Below the pieces are notes generated by a model. The model did not search any database. It had not been told where the DNA came from and worked only from the letters and a program-made list of their open reading frames with translations. This document shows positions 1 through 6,696 of a stretch of 29,071 nucleotides of DNA, piece after piece. The translations under genes were made by a program, and so were the position numbers. Origin of the DNA: JBAPRR01 sp049281195 (GTDB lineage Bacteria; Actinomycetota; Acidimicrobiia; Acidimicrobiales; CAVXTF01). Position 1 is the stretch's first letter, and every line of letters begins with the position of its first letter. Location of the stretch: positions 1 to 29,071 of the forward strand of contig JBAPRR010000391.1 in assembly GCA_049281195.1 (NCBI GenBank), in the 5' to 3' direction.

Positions 1-38
1 ATCGAGAACACTCTCTGTAGAAGGTTTCCGCGTCAAAA

Positions 39-76
39 AGTACGTGGCACGTATCAGGTAGTTAGTGGCACGTACT
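39..76. promoter_or_regulatory. Tandem palindromic operator upstream of the marR-type gene
   Basis: Positions 41-53 form a perfect odd palindrome, TACGTG-G-CACGTA. A second, imperfect copy lies at 62-74, so the ten-base word GTGGCACGTA recurs at 44-53 and 65-74. The centres (47 and 68) are 21 bp apart, which is two helical turns and puts both sites on one DNA face. The outer halves AGTACGTG (39-46) and CACGTACT (69-76) also form a long inverted repeat. The site ends 22 bp before the GTG start of the MarR gene, the usual place for MarR autoregulation. No convincing -35/-10 pair was found. Confidence 0.65.
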
Positions 77-98
77 AAATCGGGTAGGATCCCTCTCC

Positions 99-581
99 GT
101 GGAAGCGAGCGCACCTCATAAGCAGGAGGATCTCGGCATCGTGGATGGGCTCGTGCAGCTCTCTATGTCGGTGCAGTCCGTCCTCACCCGAATAGCCGCC
201 AGTTGCGACATTTCGGTACCGCAGGCACGCCTTCTCGGTGTTCTGCGCGATCGCGAGCCGACGATGGCCGAGCTCGGACGGCTCCTCGACCTCGATAAGT
301 CGAGCACAACCGGGCTTGTCGACCGGGCCGAGCGCCGTGGACTCGTTCGCCGTGAAGCGGTACCTGAGGACGGCCGGTCCTTCCGTGTGCTGCTCACCGA
401 CGAGGGTCGCGTCCTGATCCAGACATTCGTCGGTGACGTAACCGCTCAGATCGAAGCGCTTACCGACCATCTCAGCGAGACCAACTGCCATCGACTCGCC
501 TTACTCGCAAGCGGGATCGTCCACCGCCACGCCCAAGCCAATGACATCGACCTTTCTGTTGGCACCAGCGTCCCCCGATGA
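99..581 (+). CDS. MarR-family transcriptional regulator
   Basis: This is a 160-residue protein of normal MarR length. The winged helix-turn-helix occupies roughly residues 38-105, with the recognition-helix region LDLDKSSTTGLVDRAERRGL and a wing around EDGRSFRVLLTDEG. Helices on both sides would form the dimer interface. The GTG start follows the phased palindromes at 41-76, so autoregulation is likely. Its stop overlaps the ATG of the FMN reductase by four bases (ATGA), so the two are one transcription unit. MarR proteins usually release DNA on binding small phenolic or aromatic ligands. The ligand is unknown here; a B6 catabolite is a guess based on the operon 2.8 kb downstream. Confidence 0.9.
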   Translation: MEASAPHKQEDLGIVDGLVQLSMSVQSVLTRIAASCDISVPQARLLGVLRDREPTMAELGRLLDLDKSSTTGLVDRAERRGLVRREAVPEDGRSFRVLLTDEGRVLIQTFVGDVTAQIEALTDHLSETNCHRLALLASGIVHRHAQANDIDLSVGTSVPR

Positions 582-1186
582 CCGACGACCACAAGACAGC
601 AGCTGCGCCAAGCGGGTCCGGGCGCGGTGACCGGGTCGCCGTTGTCATCGGTAGCACCCGTCCCACCCGGATATGTCCGGGGATCGCCGGCTGGATCCTC
701 CATGTCGCACAGGAGAACAGTCCGCTCCACTACGAACTGATCGACCTGGCCGAGATCAACCTTCCGTTCCTCGACGAACCGCTCAAGGCTGCGCTCGGCG
801 AGTACCGCCACGAGCACACCCGGGCATGGAGCCGGACCGTCAGCTCCTACGACGCCTTCATATTCGTGTTCCCCCAGTACAACTGGGGCTACCCCGGAGT
901 GTTGAAGAACGCACTCGATTTCCTGTACCGCGAATGGCAAGGAAAGCCGGTGAGCTTCGCCACCTACGGCACCCGGGGCGGCAGCAAAGGCGCGGAGCAG
1001 ATTCGCGGGGTCCTGGCCGGACTGCACATGCTCGAACTCGGAGACCACCTCGAGATCGTGATAACAGACGCCGACGTCGACGAGGACTGGCAACTGCGCG
1101 ACCTCGATGCCGTGATGAACCCATACCGCGGACGGATAGGGGCCATCGACGCCTCCATGGTCGAGGCGTTAGAAGACTCCCAATAG
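578..1186 (+). CDS. NAD(P)H-dependent FMN reductase (flavodoxin-like)
   Basis: This 202-residue protein has the FMN-phosphate-binding loop GSTRPTRICPGIA (about residues 25-37) and the flavin-contacting PQYNWGYPGVLKNALDFL stretch (about 107-124), both hallmarks of NADPH-dependent FMN reductases. The family reduces free FMN with NAD(P)H, often supplying FMNH2 to a partner monooxygenase, or acts as a quinone or azo reductase. It is cytosolic, with no signal peptide or membrane segment. The start is fixed by the ATGA overlap with the MarR gene, implying translational coupling and control by that regulator. No two-component monooxygenase lies beside it; the nearest flavin proteins are the PaiB-like protein at 2105 and the LLM oxidoreductase at 23711. 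The exact substrate is unknown. Confidence 0.88.
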   Translation: MTDDHKTAAAPSGSGRGDRVAVVIGSTRPTRICPGIAGWILHVAQENSPLHYELIDLAEINLPFLDEPLKAALGEYRHEHTRAWSRTVSSYDAFIFVFPQYNWGYPGVLKNALDFLYREWQGKPVSFATYGTRGGSKGAEQIRGVLAGLHMLELGDHLEIVITDADVDEDWQLRDLDAVMNPYRGRIGAIDASMVEALEDSQ

Positions 1187-1187
1187 T

Positions 1188-1973
1188 TCAGTCGAGCAGA
1201 TCGGGATGTTCTTCGGTGATCCGGTCGTAGATGGGCTGGAAATTCAGCCATCCGATGTAGTGGCCGCCGGTCTGTTTCGCGGTGAGGACAGCGTCCTCTT
1301 CGTCGATCAGCCGGGTGGTGCCGGCGGCTTCTGAGAGAAGCTGGGCCTGGCACGTCCTCTCCATCGTGATGAACCACCAAGCGGCTTCGTCGACGCTGTG
1401 TCCGACTGTCAGCAGGCCGTGGTTCCGGAGGATCACCGCCTTGTGCTCACCCAGGGCGACGGCGATCCGCTTCCCCTCTTCGGGGTCCAATACGACCCCG
1501 GTGAAGTCGTCGAAAAGGCCGTGATCCCGGTAGAAAGCGCAAGAGTCCTGAGTAAGCGGGTCGAGAAGCCTCCCGAGCGAGGACCACGACTTTCCGTAGA
1601 CCGAGTGCGAGTGTGCCGCGGCGACGACATCGGGTCGTGCCGCGTGCACCGAGGAGTGAATGGCGAACGCGGCCTCGTTTACCGGGCGGTCGCCCTCTAC
1701 AACCTCGCCCCGGGAGTCGACCCTGATGAGATCTGAGACCTTTATCTGCCCGAAGTGTTTCACGAACGGATTGACCCAGAAAGTGTCGAGGAATTCAGGA
1801 TCTCTCGCAGTGATGTGGCCGGCTATGCCCTCGTCGAATCCGCACTTGGAGAACATCCTGAAGGCGGCCGCGAGCCTTTGCTTGCGGTGCAGACGTTCCT
1901 CCTCGACTGTTTCGAAGACGGGAGGCTTCGGGATCCCTTTTATTTTCTCCAGGGTGGGTGAGTCCAACTCCAT
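1188..1973 (-). CDS. Class II aldolase/adducin-family protein
   Basis: The protein has 261 residues from the ATG at 1973, which follows a strong AGGAGG Shine-Dalgarno. A further in-frame ATG at 2009 would add 12 residues but lies next to the -10 region and was rejected. It has the class II aldolase metal site: E100, the HSH pair H121/H123, and H185 in RNHGLL. The family covers sugar-phosphate aldolases, epimerases and decarboxylases, including the vitamin B6 pathway decarboxylase (EC 4.1.1.51), so this is a second, weaker candidate for that step beside the operon copy at 6693. Its stop lies one base from the stop of the convergent FMN reductase. The palindrome within its promoter spacer suggests repression. 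Substrate unknown. Confidence 0.88.
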   Translation of the reverse strand: MELDSPTLEKIKGIPKPPVFETVEEERLHRKQRLAAAFRMFSKCGFDEGIAGHITARDPEFLDTFWVNPFVKHFGQIKVSDLIRVDSRGEVVEGDRPVNEAAFAIHSSVHAARPDVVAAAHSHSVYGKSWSSLGRLLDPLTQDSCAFYRDHGLFDDFTGVVLDPEEGKRIAVALGEHKAVILRNHGLLTVGHSVDEAAWWFITMERTCQAQLLSEAAGTTRLIDEEDAVLTAKQTGGHYIGWLNFQPIYDRITEEHPDLLD

Positions 1974-2000
1974 CGAGCCTCCTCTTCGTGTCTTCGCGGC

Positions 2001-2029
2001 GTGATACAAGTTAGAACAACTTGCGACAA
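2001..2029 (-). promoter_or_regulatory. Promoter with palindromic operator filling its spacer (class II aldolase gene)
   Basis: Read on the - strand, TTGTCG (2029-2024) is a -35-like hexamer and TATCAC (2006-2001) a -10-like hexamer, each matching consensus at four of six bases and separated by exactly 17 bp. The spacer (2023-2007) is the inverted repeat CAAGTT-GTTCT-AACTTG. A dimeric repressor bound there would occlude RNA polymerase. A partial extra half-site, ACAACTT, recurs at 2026-2032. The start codon at 1973 is about 28 bp from the -10 box. Confidence 0.55.
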
Positions 2030-2104
2030 CTTCCGACAGCAGGGAGTGTATGGCAAAGCGGACCCAGGTCTGGCTTGACGTCTGGATAACGAGGGAGAGA
2101 CGCC

Positions 2105-2728
2105 ATGTACATAGCGCCGGTTGACAACACGCTCAGTGAAGAGGAGTGGCGTCCCTTTGTAGTGGCACAAGGCTTCGGGCATCTCGTCGCATCCGGGCGC
2201 AACCGCGACCTTCCCGTCGTGGTCCCCACCCAGTTCGTCTTGGAAGGAGACGAGATCCTCATGCATCTCGTGGCACGCAACCCCATGCTCGAGGCGATAG
2301 CGGAGAACCCCCGTGTGCTCATGAGCGTGGCCGGGGACTGGGCTTTCATTCCCTCGGCGTGGAAAGCGATCGGAGACGAGGACCCCCTTCTCGGGATTCC
2401 CACGACCTATTACGCGGCCGCGCAGCTCGCCGGCACGGCGACGATTTCCGAGTCGACAGAAGGCACAGCGGAGATCCTGCGCAGGCAGCTCAGCAGCATC
2501 CAGCCCGACTTCGAGGTCGCCGACCCCGAAGTTCATGCCAAACGCATTGCGAGCATCCGTGGGGTGCGGATCGCGGTGGACGAAGTGCGGGCGAAGTTCA
2601 AGTACGGGGGAAATGTCGACGTCGAACACCGCGAAGCCGTGGTCGAGCACCTGCGCGAACGGATGGGACCGGGAGACTCTGCGGCGGCCGCCCACACTCT
2701 CAGGCGGATCCAAGCACTTCAGTCGTGA
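2105..2728 (+). CDS. PaiB-like FMN-binding split-barrel protein
   Basis: This 207-residue protein matches the PaiB/FMN-binding family. It begins MYIAPVDNTLSEEEW, and the C-terminal region IRGVRIAVDEVRAKFKYGG followed by V-EHLRERMG corresponds to the family's FKLSQN-like segment. The N-terminal half should form the FMN-binding split beta-barrel shared with pyridoxine-5'-phosphate oxidase and flavin reductases. In Bacillus PaiB is described as a negative regulator, but many relatives are catabolic enzymes. It overlaps the next gene by GTGA (2725-2728), so both are co-translated. The intergenic stretch from 1974 to 2104 carries its promoter and that of the divergent aldolase gene. Its role here is unknown; a flavin function in B6 catabolism is possible. 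Confidence 0.82.
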   Translation: MYIAPVDNTLSEEEWRPFVVAQGFGHLVASGRNRDLPVVVPTQFVLEGDEILMHLVARNPMLEAIAENPRVLMSVAGDWAFIPSAWKAIGDEDPLLGIPTTYYAAAQLAGTATISESTEGTAEILRRQLSSIQPDFEVADPEVHAKRIASIRGVRIAVDEVRAKFKYGGNVDVEHREAVVEHLRERMGPGDSAAAAHTLRRIQALQS

Positions 2729-3186
2729 CATCAGACGGACCCGAACGCCGAGCCGAGCACAACGTCGAGGTGAGACCTGGAGCGCAGGAATACGTCGACG
2801 AGATGGCGCGCCGGCGGGGATACGTTCTCGAGTACCACAAGAAGTTGGCCCAGGCGGATTTCGACGCACTCAAAGCCGCCAACGGGTTGGTCGAGGCGGC
2901 GTATCTGCGGGAACGGACTCTCGATCGCAAGACCAAAGAGCTCATCTTCATAGCCACGCTCGTAGTCATGAGAGCGACCAAAGCTCACATCCAGAGCCAC
3001 ATCCGCGTGGCTCTCGATCTCGGTGCGGATCCGGCCGAGATCCTTGAGGCCATCGAGATCACCCTCCCAGAAGCAGGAGTGGTCGTGTTCCAAGAAGGTT
3101 TCGAGGCCTGGTGCGAAGTGATCGGAGTCGTTGGTCTCGAGCCGGGTATCGACGTGCACGGTTCGCAAAAACACATCACGACCTGA
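2725..3186 (+). CDS. Carboxymuconolactone decarboxylase (AhpD-fold) protein without the CxxC
   Basis: The 153-residue protein starts at the GTG overlapping the PaiB-like stop (GTGA). A much longer in-frame upstream extension is only a shadow of the PaiB gene. The core, TKELIFIATLVVMRATKAHI to GADPAEILEAIE (about residues 70-111), is an AhpD/CMD helical domain. The redox CxxCxxxH motif of AhpD peroxidases is replaced by T85-xx-H88-xxx-H92, with only the final histidine kept, so disulfide chemistry is unlikely and a decarboxylase or lactonase-like role is more plausible. Such proteins are usually oligomeric and cytosolic. It may share the job of the coupled FMN protein. Substrate unknown. Confidence 0.85.
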   Translation: MTSDGPERRAEHNVEVRPGAQEYVDEMARRRGYVLEYHKKLAQADFDALKAANGLVEAAYLRERTLDRKTKELIFIATLVVMRATKAHIQSHIRVALDLGADPAEILEAIEITLPEAGVVVFQEGFEAWCEVIGVVGLEPGIDVHGSQKHITT

Positions 3187-3205
3187 CCCCGTCCCCGAAC
3201 TGCCG

Positions 3206-3224
3206 GCACCGCGGATGCGGGTGC
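3206..3224 (+). terminator. Possible hairpin terminator after the CMD gene
   Basis: GCACCGC (3206-3212), loop GGAT, and GCGGGTGC (3217-3224) form a 7-bp GC-rich stem with one bulged G, 20 nt after the TGA. No U-tract follows, so this is at best an actinobacterial-style terminator or an mRNA 3' stabiliser. Confidence 0.35.
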
Positions 3225-3283
3225 AGCCGATATGTCTGTGCGCGTCGGTGCGTGCGCGCGGTTACGGCTTTGTTAATTGGGCT

Positions 3284-3320
3284 CACATGTGTTGACCGTG
3301 CCCGGCTCTGGTCCTAGTGT
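3284..3320 (+). promoter_or_regulatory. Predicted promoter of the B6-degradation operon
   Basis: TTGACC (3292-3297) matches the -35 consensus at five of six bases and is followed 17 bp later by TAGTGT (3315-3320), which has the T-A-T positions of a -10 box. The 8-bp palindrome CACATGTG (3284-3291) abuts the -35 and is a candidate regulator site. The leader to the ATG at 3378 would be about 50 nt. This is the only sizeable non-coding gap (191 bp) before an 8.7-kb run of nearly gapless + strand genes, which fits an operon promoter. Confidence 0.5.
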
Positions 3321-3377
3321 TATCAAAAAGCAAGACTCCTATCCCACTCAGTGAGAACCAGTGAGGACGAGGTTGGC

Positions 3378-4130
3378 ATGAGCGAAACGCGAGTTTTCCT
3401 TCTTGACGGCGGGACCCTGGTAATCGACGGGTACCACCTTTACTGGAACGCCGGCCCGGGTGGAGAGGTTCGTTTCCCTTGTTACAGCGTCCTCGTCGAT
3501 CACCCGGAGGGGAAGTTCCTCTTCGATACGGGGTACGACCTGGCTCACGTTGAGAAGGTGCTCCCGTTCGAAAAACCGATTCAGAGCGAAGAGCAGACGA
3601 TCCCCGGACAGCTGAAGGCGATCGGGTACGACCCTTCGGAGATAACCCACGTCATCAACTCCCACTACCACTTCGATCACGTGGGCGGGAACAAGTACTG
3701 CACGTCTGCTGTGACGATCGCCCATCAGAAAGAGCTCGACCAGTCTCACAACCACCAGCCGTTCGAGCGTCTCGGATATTCCGACATGAGCTTCGACGAG
3801 ATCGGGCCGCGCTACGAGTTGATCGAAGGCGACACTGAGATCGCCAAAGGCATACGTCTATTCGAAACGCCCGGTCACACCGCGGGGCACACGAGCATGA
3901 TGGTCAGCCTCGATGGCAGGCGACCGATGCTCTTCACCGGTGACGCCGTTTACACCAGGCAGTCGATCGAAAAGACGATCATTGCCGGATTCCACCTCGA
4001 CCCGACCAAAAGCGTGGAATCGATGAGACGCCTTTCGAGCCTGGCAGAAGAGCACGATGCCGAGCTTTTCTATTCGCACGATGCCGATTCGTACGCCGAC
4101 TGGCAGAAGGCCCCCCTCTTCTACCGGTGA
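3378..4130 (+). CDS. 4-Pyridoxolactonase (metallo-beta-lactamase fold)
   Basis: This 250-residue cytosolic enzyme should hydrolyse 4-pyridoxolactone to 4-pyridoxate (EC 3.1.1.27). The dinuclear zinc site is complete: HYHFDH gives H96, H98, D100 and H101, then H167 (TPGHT), D189 (TGDA) and H234 (YSHD). Beyond the fold, stretches such as LLDGGTLVIDGYH, GPGGEVRFP, VLPFEKPIQ and the end LFYR agree with my memory of the M. loti enzyme, separating it from AHL lactonases. It lacks an insertion of about 18 residues before the PGH motif, and all later ligands shift by that amount. The start at 3378 has an ACGAGG Shine-Dalgarno; an upstream in-frame GTG (3351) is less likely. First gene of the B6 operon. 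Confidence 0.85.
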   Translation: MSETRVFLLDGGTLVIDGYHLYWNAGPGGEVRFPCYSVLVDHPEGKFLFDTGYDLAHVEKVLPFEKPIQSEEQTIPGQLKAIGYDPSEITHVINSHYHFDHVGGNKYCTSAVTIAHQKELDQSHNHQPFERLGYSDMSFDEIGPRYELIEGDTEIAKGIRLFETPGHTAGHTSMMVSLDGRRPMLFTGDAVYTRQSIEKTIIAGFHLDPTKSVESMRRLSSLAEEHDAELFYSHDADSYADWQKAPLFYR

Positions 4131-4158
4131 TCGCACACGACGGTGAGGAGGCTTACGC

Positions 4159-4887
4159 ATGACGATTTCGACCGCGCTCAAACGTGACATCTACGAAGTC
4201 CTGGGTGCAGATTTCGAGCGACCGGAGAACAGATACCTGAACACTCCGCTGGTACGGCTCATCACGTCGGGAAAGCTCCCTCGCGAAGCGCTCAAGGACT
4301 ACGCCCTTCTTCGCTGGCCCTTTCAAGCGCGCGCCGACCTGGCGATGATGATCAGCCACGTCGGGTTCCTGCAGGGCAACGACGCGGAGCATCTCCTCGA
4401 GAACGCATTCGACGAGATACTCCGGCCTTCTGGGGAGGGCGATCACCCCGGACTGTGGGTGCAGTTCTGCATCCGGCTCGGAGCTACCAAAGAAGAGCTG
4501 AGGCAAGCAGCCGACCATCCGCTCGCGGAAGTGGCGGGATTTCCCCTCACCATGACTTATTACTGCCGGCGCTCTGCAGAGGAAGGACTGGCATCGTGGT
4601 TCGCCGACGAAGAGCAGCTCCCCGAGGTGCACGGGGCCACCGCCCTGGCATTGAGGAAGTACTACGGGTACGACGACGAGACGATCGAGTACTTCTTGGA
4701 GCACGTGAGGGCGGACATCGTGCATTCAGACGCGAATGAAGATCTGCTCAGCCGGTATTGCGACACCGAATTGAAGGTGGCGAGGGCGCGCCGTGCGGCA
4801 GTGGCCACCTTGTGGGCCTGGAGGGAGATGCATCAGGGGATCCACCGCGAGATATGTCGTCGGTATCCAGAGGTCCCCGCACCGTGA
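4159..4887 (+). CDS. Heme-oxygenase-fold (TenA/PqqC-like) protein, metal site apparently intact
   Basis: The all-helical 242-residue protein belongs to the TenA/PqqC/iron-containing redox enzyme superfamily. Candidate metal ligands are E86 and H96 (in DEILRPSGEGDHPGLW) and the HxxxDxxH helix H182-D186-H189 (EHVRADIVH), the pattern of non-heme iron oxygenases of this fold. A strong GAGGAGG Shine-Dalgarno precedes the ATG by 7 nt, and the stop overlaps the next gene (GTGA). It sits between 4-pyridoxolactonase and the hydrolase acting on the ring-opened product, in an operon without the flavoprotein oxygenase or dehydrogenase of the known route. I infer it may catalyse one of those missing oxidations. 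A cofactorless PqqC-like oxidase or TenA-like hydrolase is also possible. Confidence 0.8.
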   Translation: MTISTALKRDIYEVLGADFERPENRYLNTPLVRLITSGKLPREALKDYALLRWPFQARADLAMMISHVGFLQGNDAEHLLENAFDEILRPSGEGDHPGLWVQFCIRLGATKEELRQAADHPLAEVAGFPLTMTYYCRRSAEEGLASWFADEEQLPEVHGATALALRKYYGYDDETIEYFLEHVRADIVHSDANEDLLSRYCDTELKVARARRAAVATLWAWREMHQGIHREICRRYPEVPAP

Positions 4888-5777
4888 CCGTCGTGCCGAT
4901 CGAGTCAGCAGACCCACATCTCACCCCCGTGTCCCGACACCACGTGGAAACAGGAAGAGCGAACCTCTTCACCATCCAGCGCGGGAAGGGATCCCCGACG
5001 ATTGTCCTGCTCCACGGGGTCACAGCGAACGCCTGGGTGTGGGAACCGGTGATGGACATTCTGTGCCCGAGCTACCGGGTCGTCGCCATCGACCAGAGGG
5101 GCCATGGACGTACGGGAGGAGCTCGCGACGGTGCCTACGACGCCGCATCGTACGCACGAGACATTGCGGACCTGGCGGTCGCGCTCGGAGGGGCCCCGGT
5201 CGTCGTCGCCGGTCATTCCCTTGGTTCGCGCAATGCCCTCCACGCCGCGGCCATGTCGCCGGACCTGATTGCCGGTGTCGTGGCCATCGATTTCACGCCG
5301 TTCATCGAGGATTCGGTGTTCGATTCACTGCAGAAGCGGGTGGACGCGGGATCGAGGGGCTTCGCCGATCTGGATGAGGTGCGCAGCTACCTGCGCGACC
5401 GGTATCCCCGGCTGCCTTCCGAGGCCATCGAAAGACGAGCGGTCAACGGGTACACCACGCTTAGAACCGGCCTGGTGCGCCCCCTGGCCGACACAGAGGC
5501 CATGACCCGCACCTGCGTGGGCCTGCGTTCGGATCTTTCCCAGGTCGTCCGTGACGTCACGGTGCCGTTCGTGCTCGTCCGCGGGAGGGATAGCACTCTT
5601 GTGTCGCCGGAGGCATTCGCAGCCACGTGCCGGTTGAGGCCCGACGTACCTGCGATAGTCGTCGACGATGCAGATCACTACGTTCCAGAAGAGCAACCCG
5701 GGGTGGTTGCTCGAATCATCGCCGACATGGCCGAGGCAGTGAGCGGTAAATCCAGCGAGGAAGGTGCGCGGAGTTGA
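4884..5777 (+). CDS. 2-(Acetamidomethylene)succinate hydrolase (alpha/beta-hydrolase)
   Basis: The last vitamin-B6-specific enzyme: it cleaves (E)-2-(acetamidomethylene)succinate to succinate semialdehyde, acetate, ammonia and CO2 (EC 3.5.1.29). The 297-residue protein has the nucleophile elbow GHSLG (S112), the acid in VVAIDFTPF (D136) and the histidine in DADHY (H265). The acid sits after strand 6, as in the M. loti enzyme (S106/D130/H258 as I recall). R152 and R173 align with the arginines I recall as binding the substrate carboxylates. The VAIDFTP, DAGS and GLRSDL stretches also match. The GTG start at 4884 overlaps the previous stop; the in-frame extension back to 4758 is a shadow. No signal peptide. 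The stop overlaps the next TTG start. Confidence 0.83.
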   Translation: MTVVPIESADPHLTPVSRHHVETGRANLFTIQRGKGSPTIVLLHGVTANAWVWEPVMDILCPSYRVVAIDQRGHGRTGGARDGAYDAASYARDIADLAVALGGAPVVVAGHSLGSRNALHAAAMSPDLIAGVVAIDFTPFIEDSVFDSLQKRVDAGSRGFADLDEVRSYLRDRYPRLPSEAIERRAVNGYTTLRTGLVRPLADTEAMTRTCVGLRSDLSQVVRDVTVPFVLVRGRDSTLVSPEAFAATCRLRPDVPAIVVDDADHYVPEEQPGVVARIIADMAEAVSGKSSEEGARS

Positions 5778-5995
5778 GCGAGGGAATCGAGTTCTCGGTT
5801 GCGGTCGTCGTACGCGAGGTGGACGGAAAGCTCGTCGCGGAGGTGCCGCCACAAGTGAGCGAAAGACTAGGCCTGGGTGCCGAAGACGTCCTTTGCTGGA
5901 CCGGCTTTTTCGAAGGCCAGGTTGAAGCGTGGTCGGTGAAGAAAAGCCCCTACGCGTCGTTGGACCATGAATCATCGGCAGGGGAGCAGAAGTAG
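5774..5995 (+). CDS. Small uncharacterised protein (73 aa), possibly AbrB-like
   Basis: I do not recognise this protein with confidence. It starts with TTG inside the stop of the hydrolase (TTGA), preceded by GGAAGG, and stops two bases before the next ATG, so it is clearly part of the operon. The sequence is strand-rich (EFSVAVVVREVDGKLVAEVP) and then has a VPPQVSERLGLGAEDVL segment resembling one half of a swapped-hairpin AbrB/MazE domain (IPxxIRxxLGLxxGD). The tail of about 15 residues is polar. It could be a small DNA-binding protein or an accessory subunit of one of the two flanking heme-oxygenase-fold proteins. The AbrB link is weak pattern similarity. Confidence 0.6.
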   Translation: MSEGIEFSVAVVVREVDGKLVAEVPPQVSERLGLGAEDVLCWTGFFEGQVEAWSVKKSPYASLDHESSAGEQK

Positions 5996-5997
5996 GG

Positions 5998-6696
5998 ATG
6001 CCAGCGCTAACGACGGACATGACTCCGAGTGCGGAGCCGATGGAGCTCCTTGCGTCAGACGACCGCGAGGCTTGGGCAGATCTGAGAGATCACCCGGTTT
6101 GGAAGAGCATCGTGGCGGGCGAGGCGACGAGGCAGTTGGTGTCGGATCTGATCCTCGCTTTCGCGCCGGTCTTCACCGGAACCGCCCGCTACCTGCTCGC
6201 GGCCAAGGTTTCGTGGCTGGACCTGGAGGACGGCAAGTCCGTTTTCGCCGACATTCACAGATCGCTGACCGTGCCGGACGCGGACGCTGACGCCGGCTGG
6301 AGCGCGATTGCCAAAGCCCTCGGAATCGCGCCGGATGAGCTGGCCGCTTCGCGCTACACACCGCTCCCCTCGGCACAGGATTTCGTCACGATCGTCCGCG
6401 AGCACGAATTGCGCTCTGCACATGAAGCGATCGGGGTGGCGTGGGTCCTCGACCGCAGGTTGCCGGACCTGTTCGGCGATCTGGCCGACGCGCTCGGCGG
6501 CCACTACGGCGTGCCGGAAGACGCTCTTTCGTTCCTGCGCTACAGGCAGGCCGAAAAACAACAGGTGGAGGAGCGCGTGAACGAGCTCGCGTCCAGGTAT
6601 CTCGTCGATCCATGGGACGTCTTCACGGCCAGACGCGCGGGCAGGGAGGCCCAGTGGGGCCTGGTTGCTCTACTGGAGGAGGTGGCAGGTTCGTGA
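5998..6696 (+). CDS. Degenerate heme-oxygenase-fold (TenA/PqqC-like) protein
   Basis: This 232-residue helical protein resembles the one at 4159 in length and layout, and I place it in the same fold with less certainty. Aligning the late helix shows FLEHVRADIVH of the first protein against FLRYRQAEKQQ here, so the HxxxDxxH ligands become Y182, E186 and Q189. The GDHPGLW segment is also replaced, by DADADAGWSAIAKALG. A metal site is therefore unlikely. It could be a non-catalytic partner of the first protein, or an enzyme needing no metal, as PqqC and TenA are. The ATG at 5998 follows GGGGAG; an internal ATG at 6043 is an alternative. The stop overlaps the next GTG. Confidence 0.72.
   Translation: MPALTTDMTPSAEPMELLASDDREAWADLRDHPVWKSIVAGEATRQLVSDLILAFAPVFTGTARYLLAAKVSWLDLEDGKSVFADIHRSLTVPDADADAGWSAIAKALGIAPDELAASRYTPLPSAQDFVTIVREHELRSAHEAIGVAWVLDRRLPDLFGDLADALGGHYGVPEDALSFLRYRQAEKQQVEERVNELASRYLVDPWDVFTARRAGREAQWGLVALLEEVAGS

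Noticed and set aside
2146..2724. N-terminal extension of the CMD protein to a 346-residue ORF.
   Set aside because: The extension is an out-of-frame shadow of the PaiB-like gene; the domain begins after the GTG at 2725.
3111..3317. A + strand ORF of 68 codons spanning the gap before the B6 operon.
   Set aside because: It overlaps the CMD gene and the predicted operon promoter and has an arginine/cysteine-rich, low-information sequence.
3378..4130. Annotation as an N-acyl-homoserine lactone lactonase (quorum quenching).
   Set aside because: The metal motif is shared by both, but sequence outside it and the surrounding B6 genes point to 4-pyridoxolactonase.
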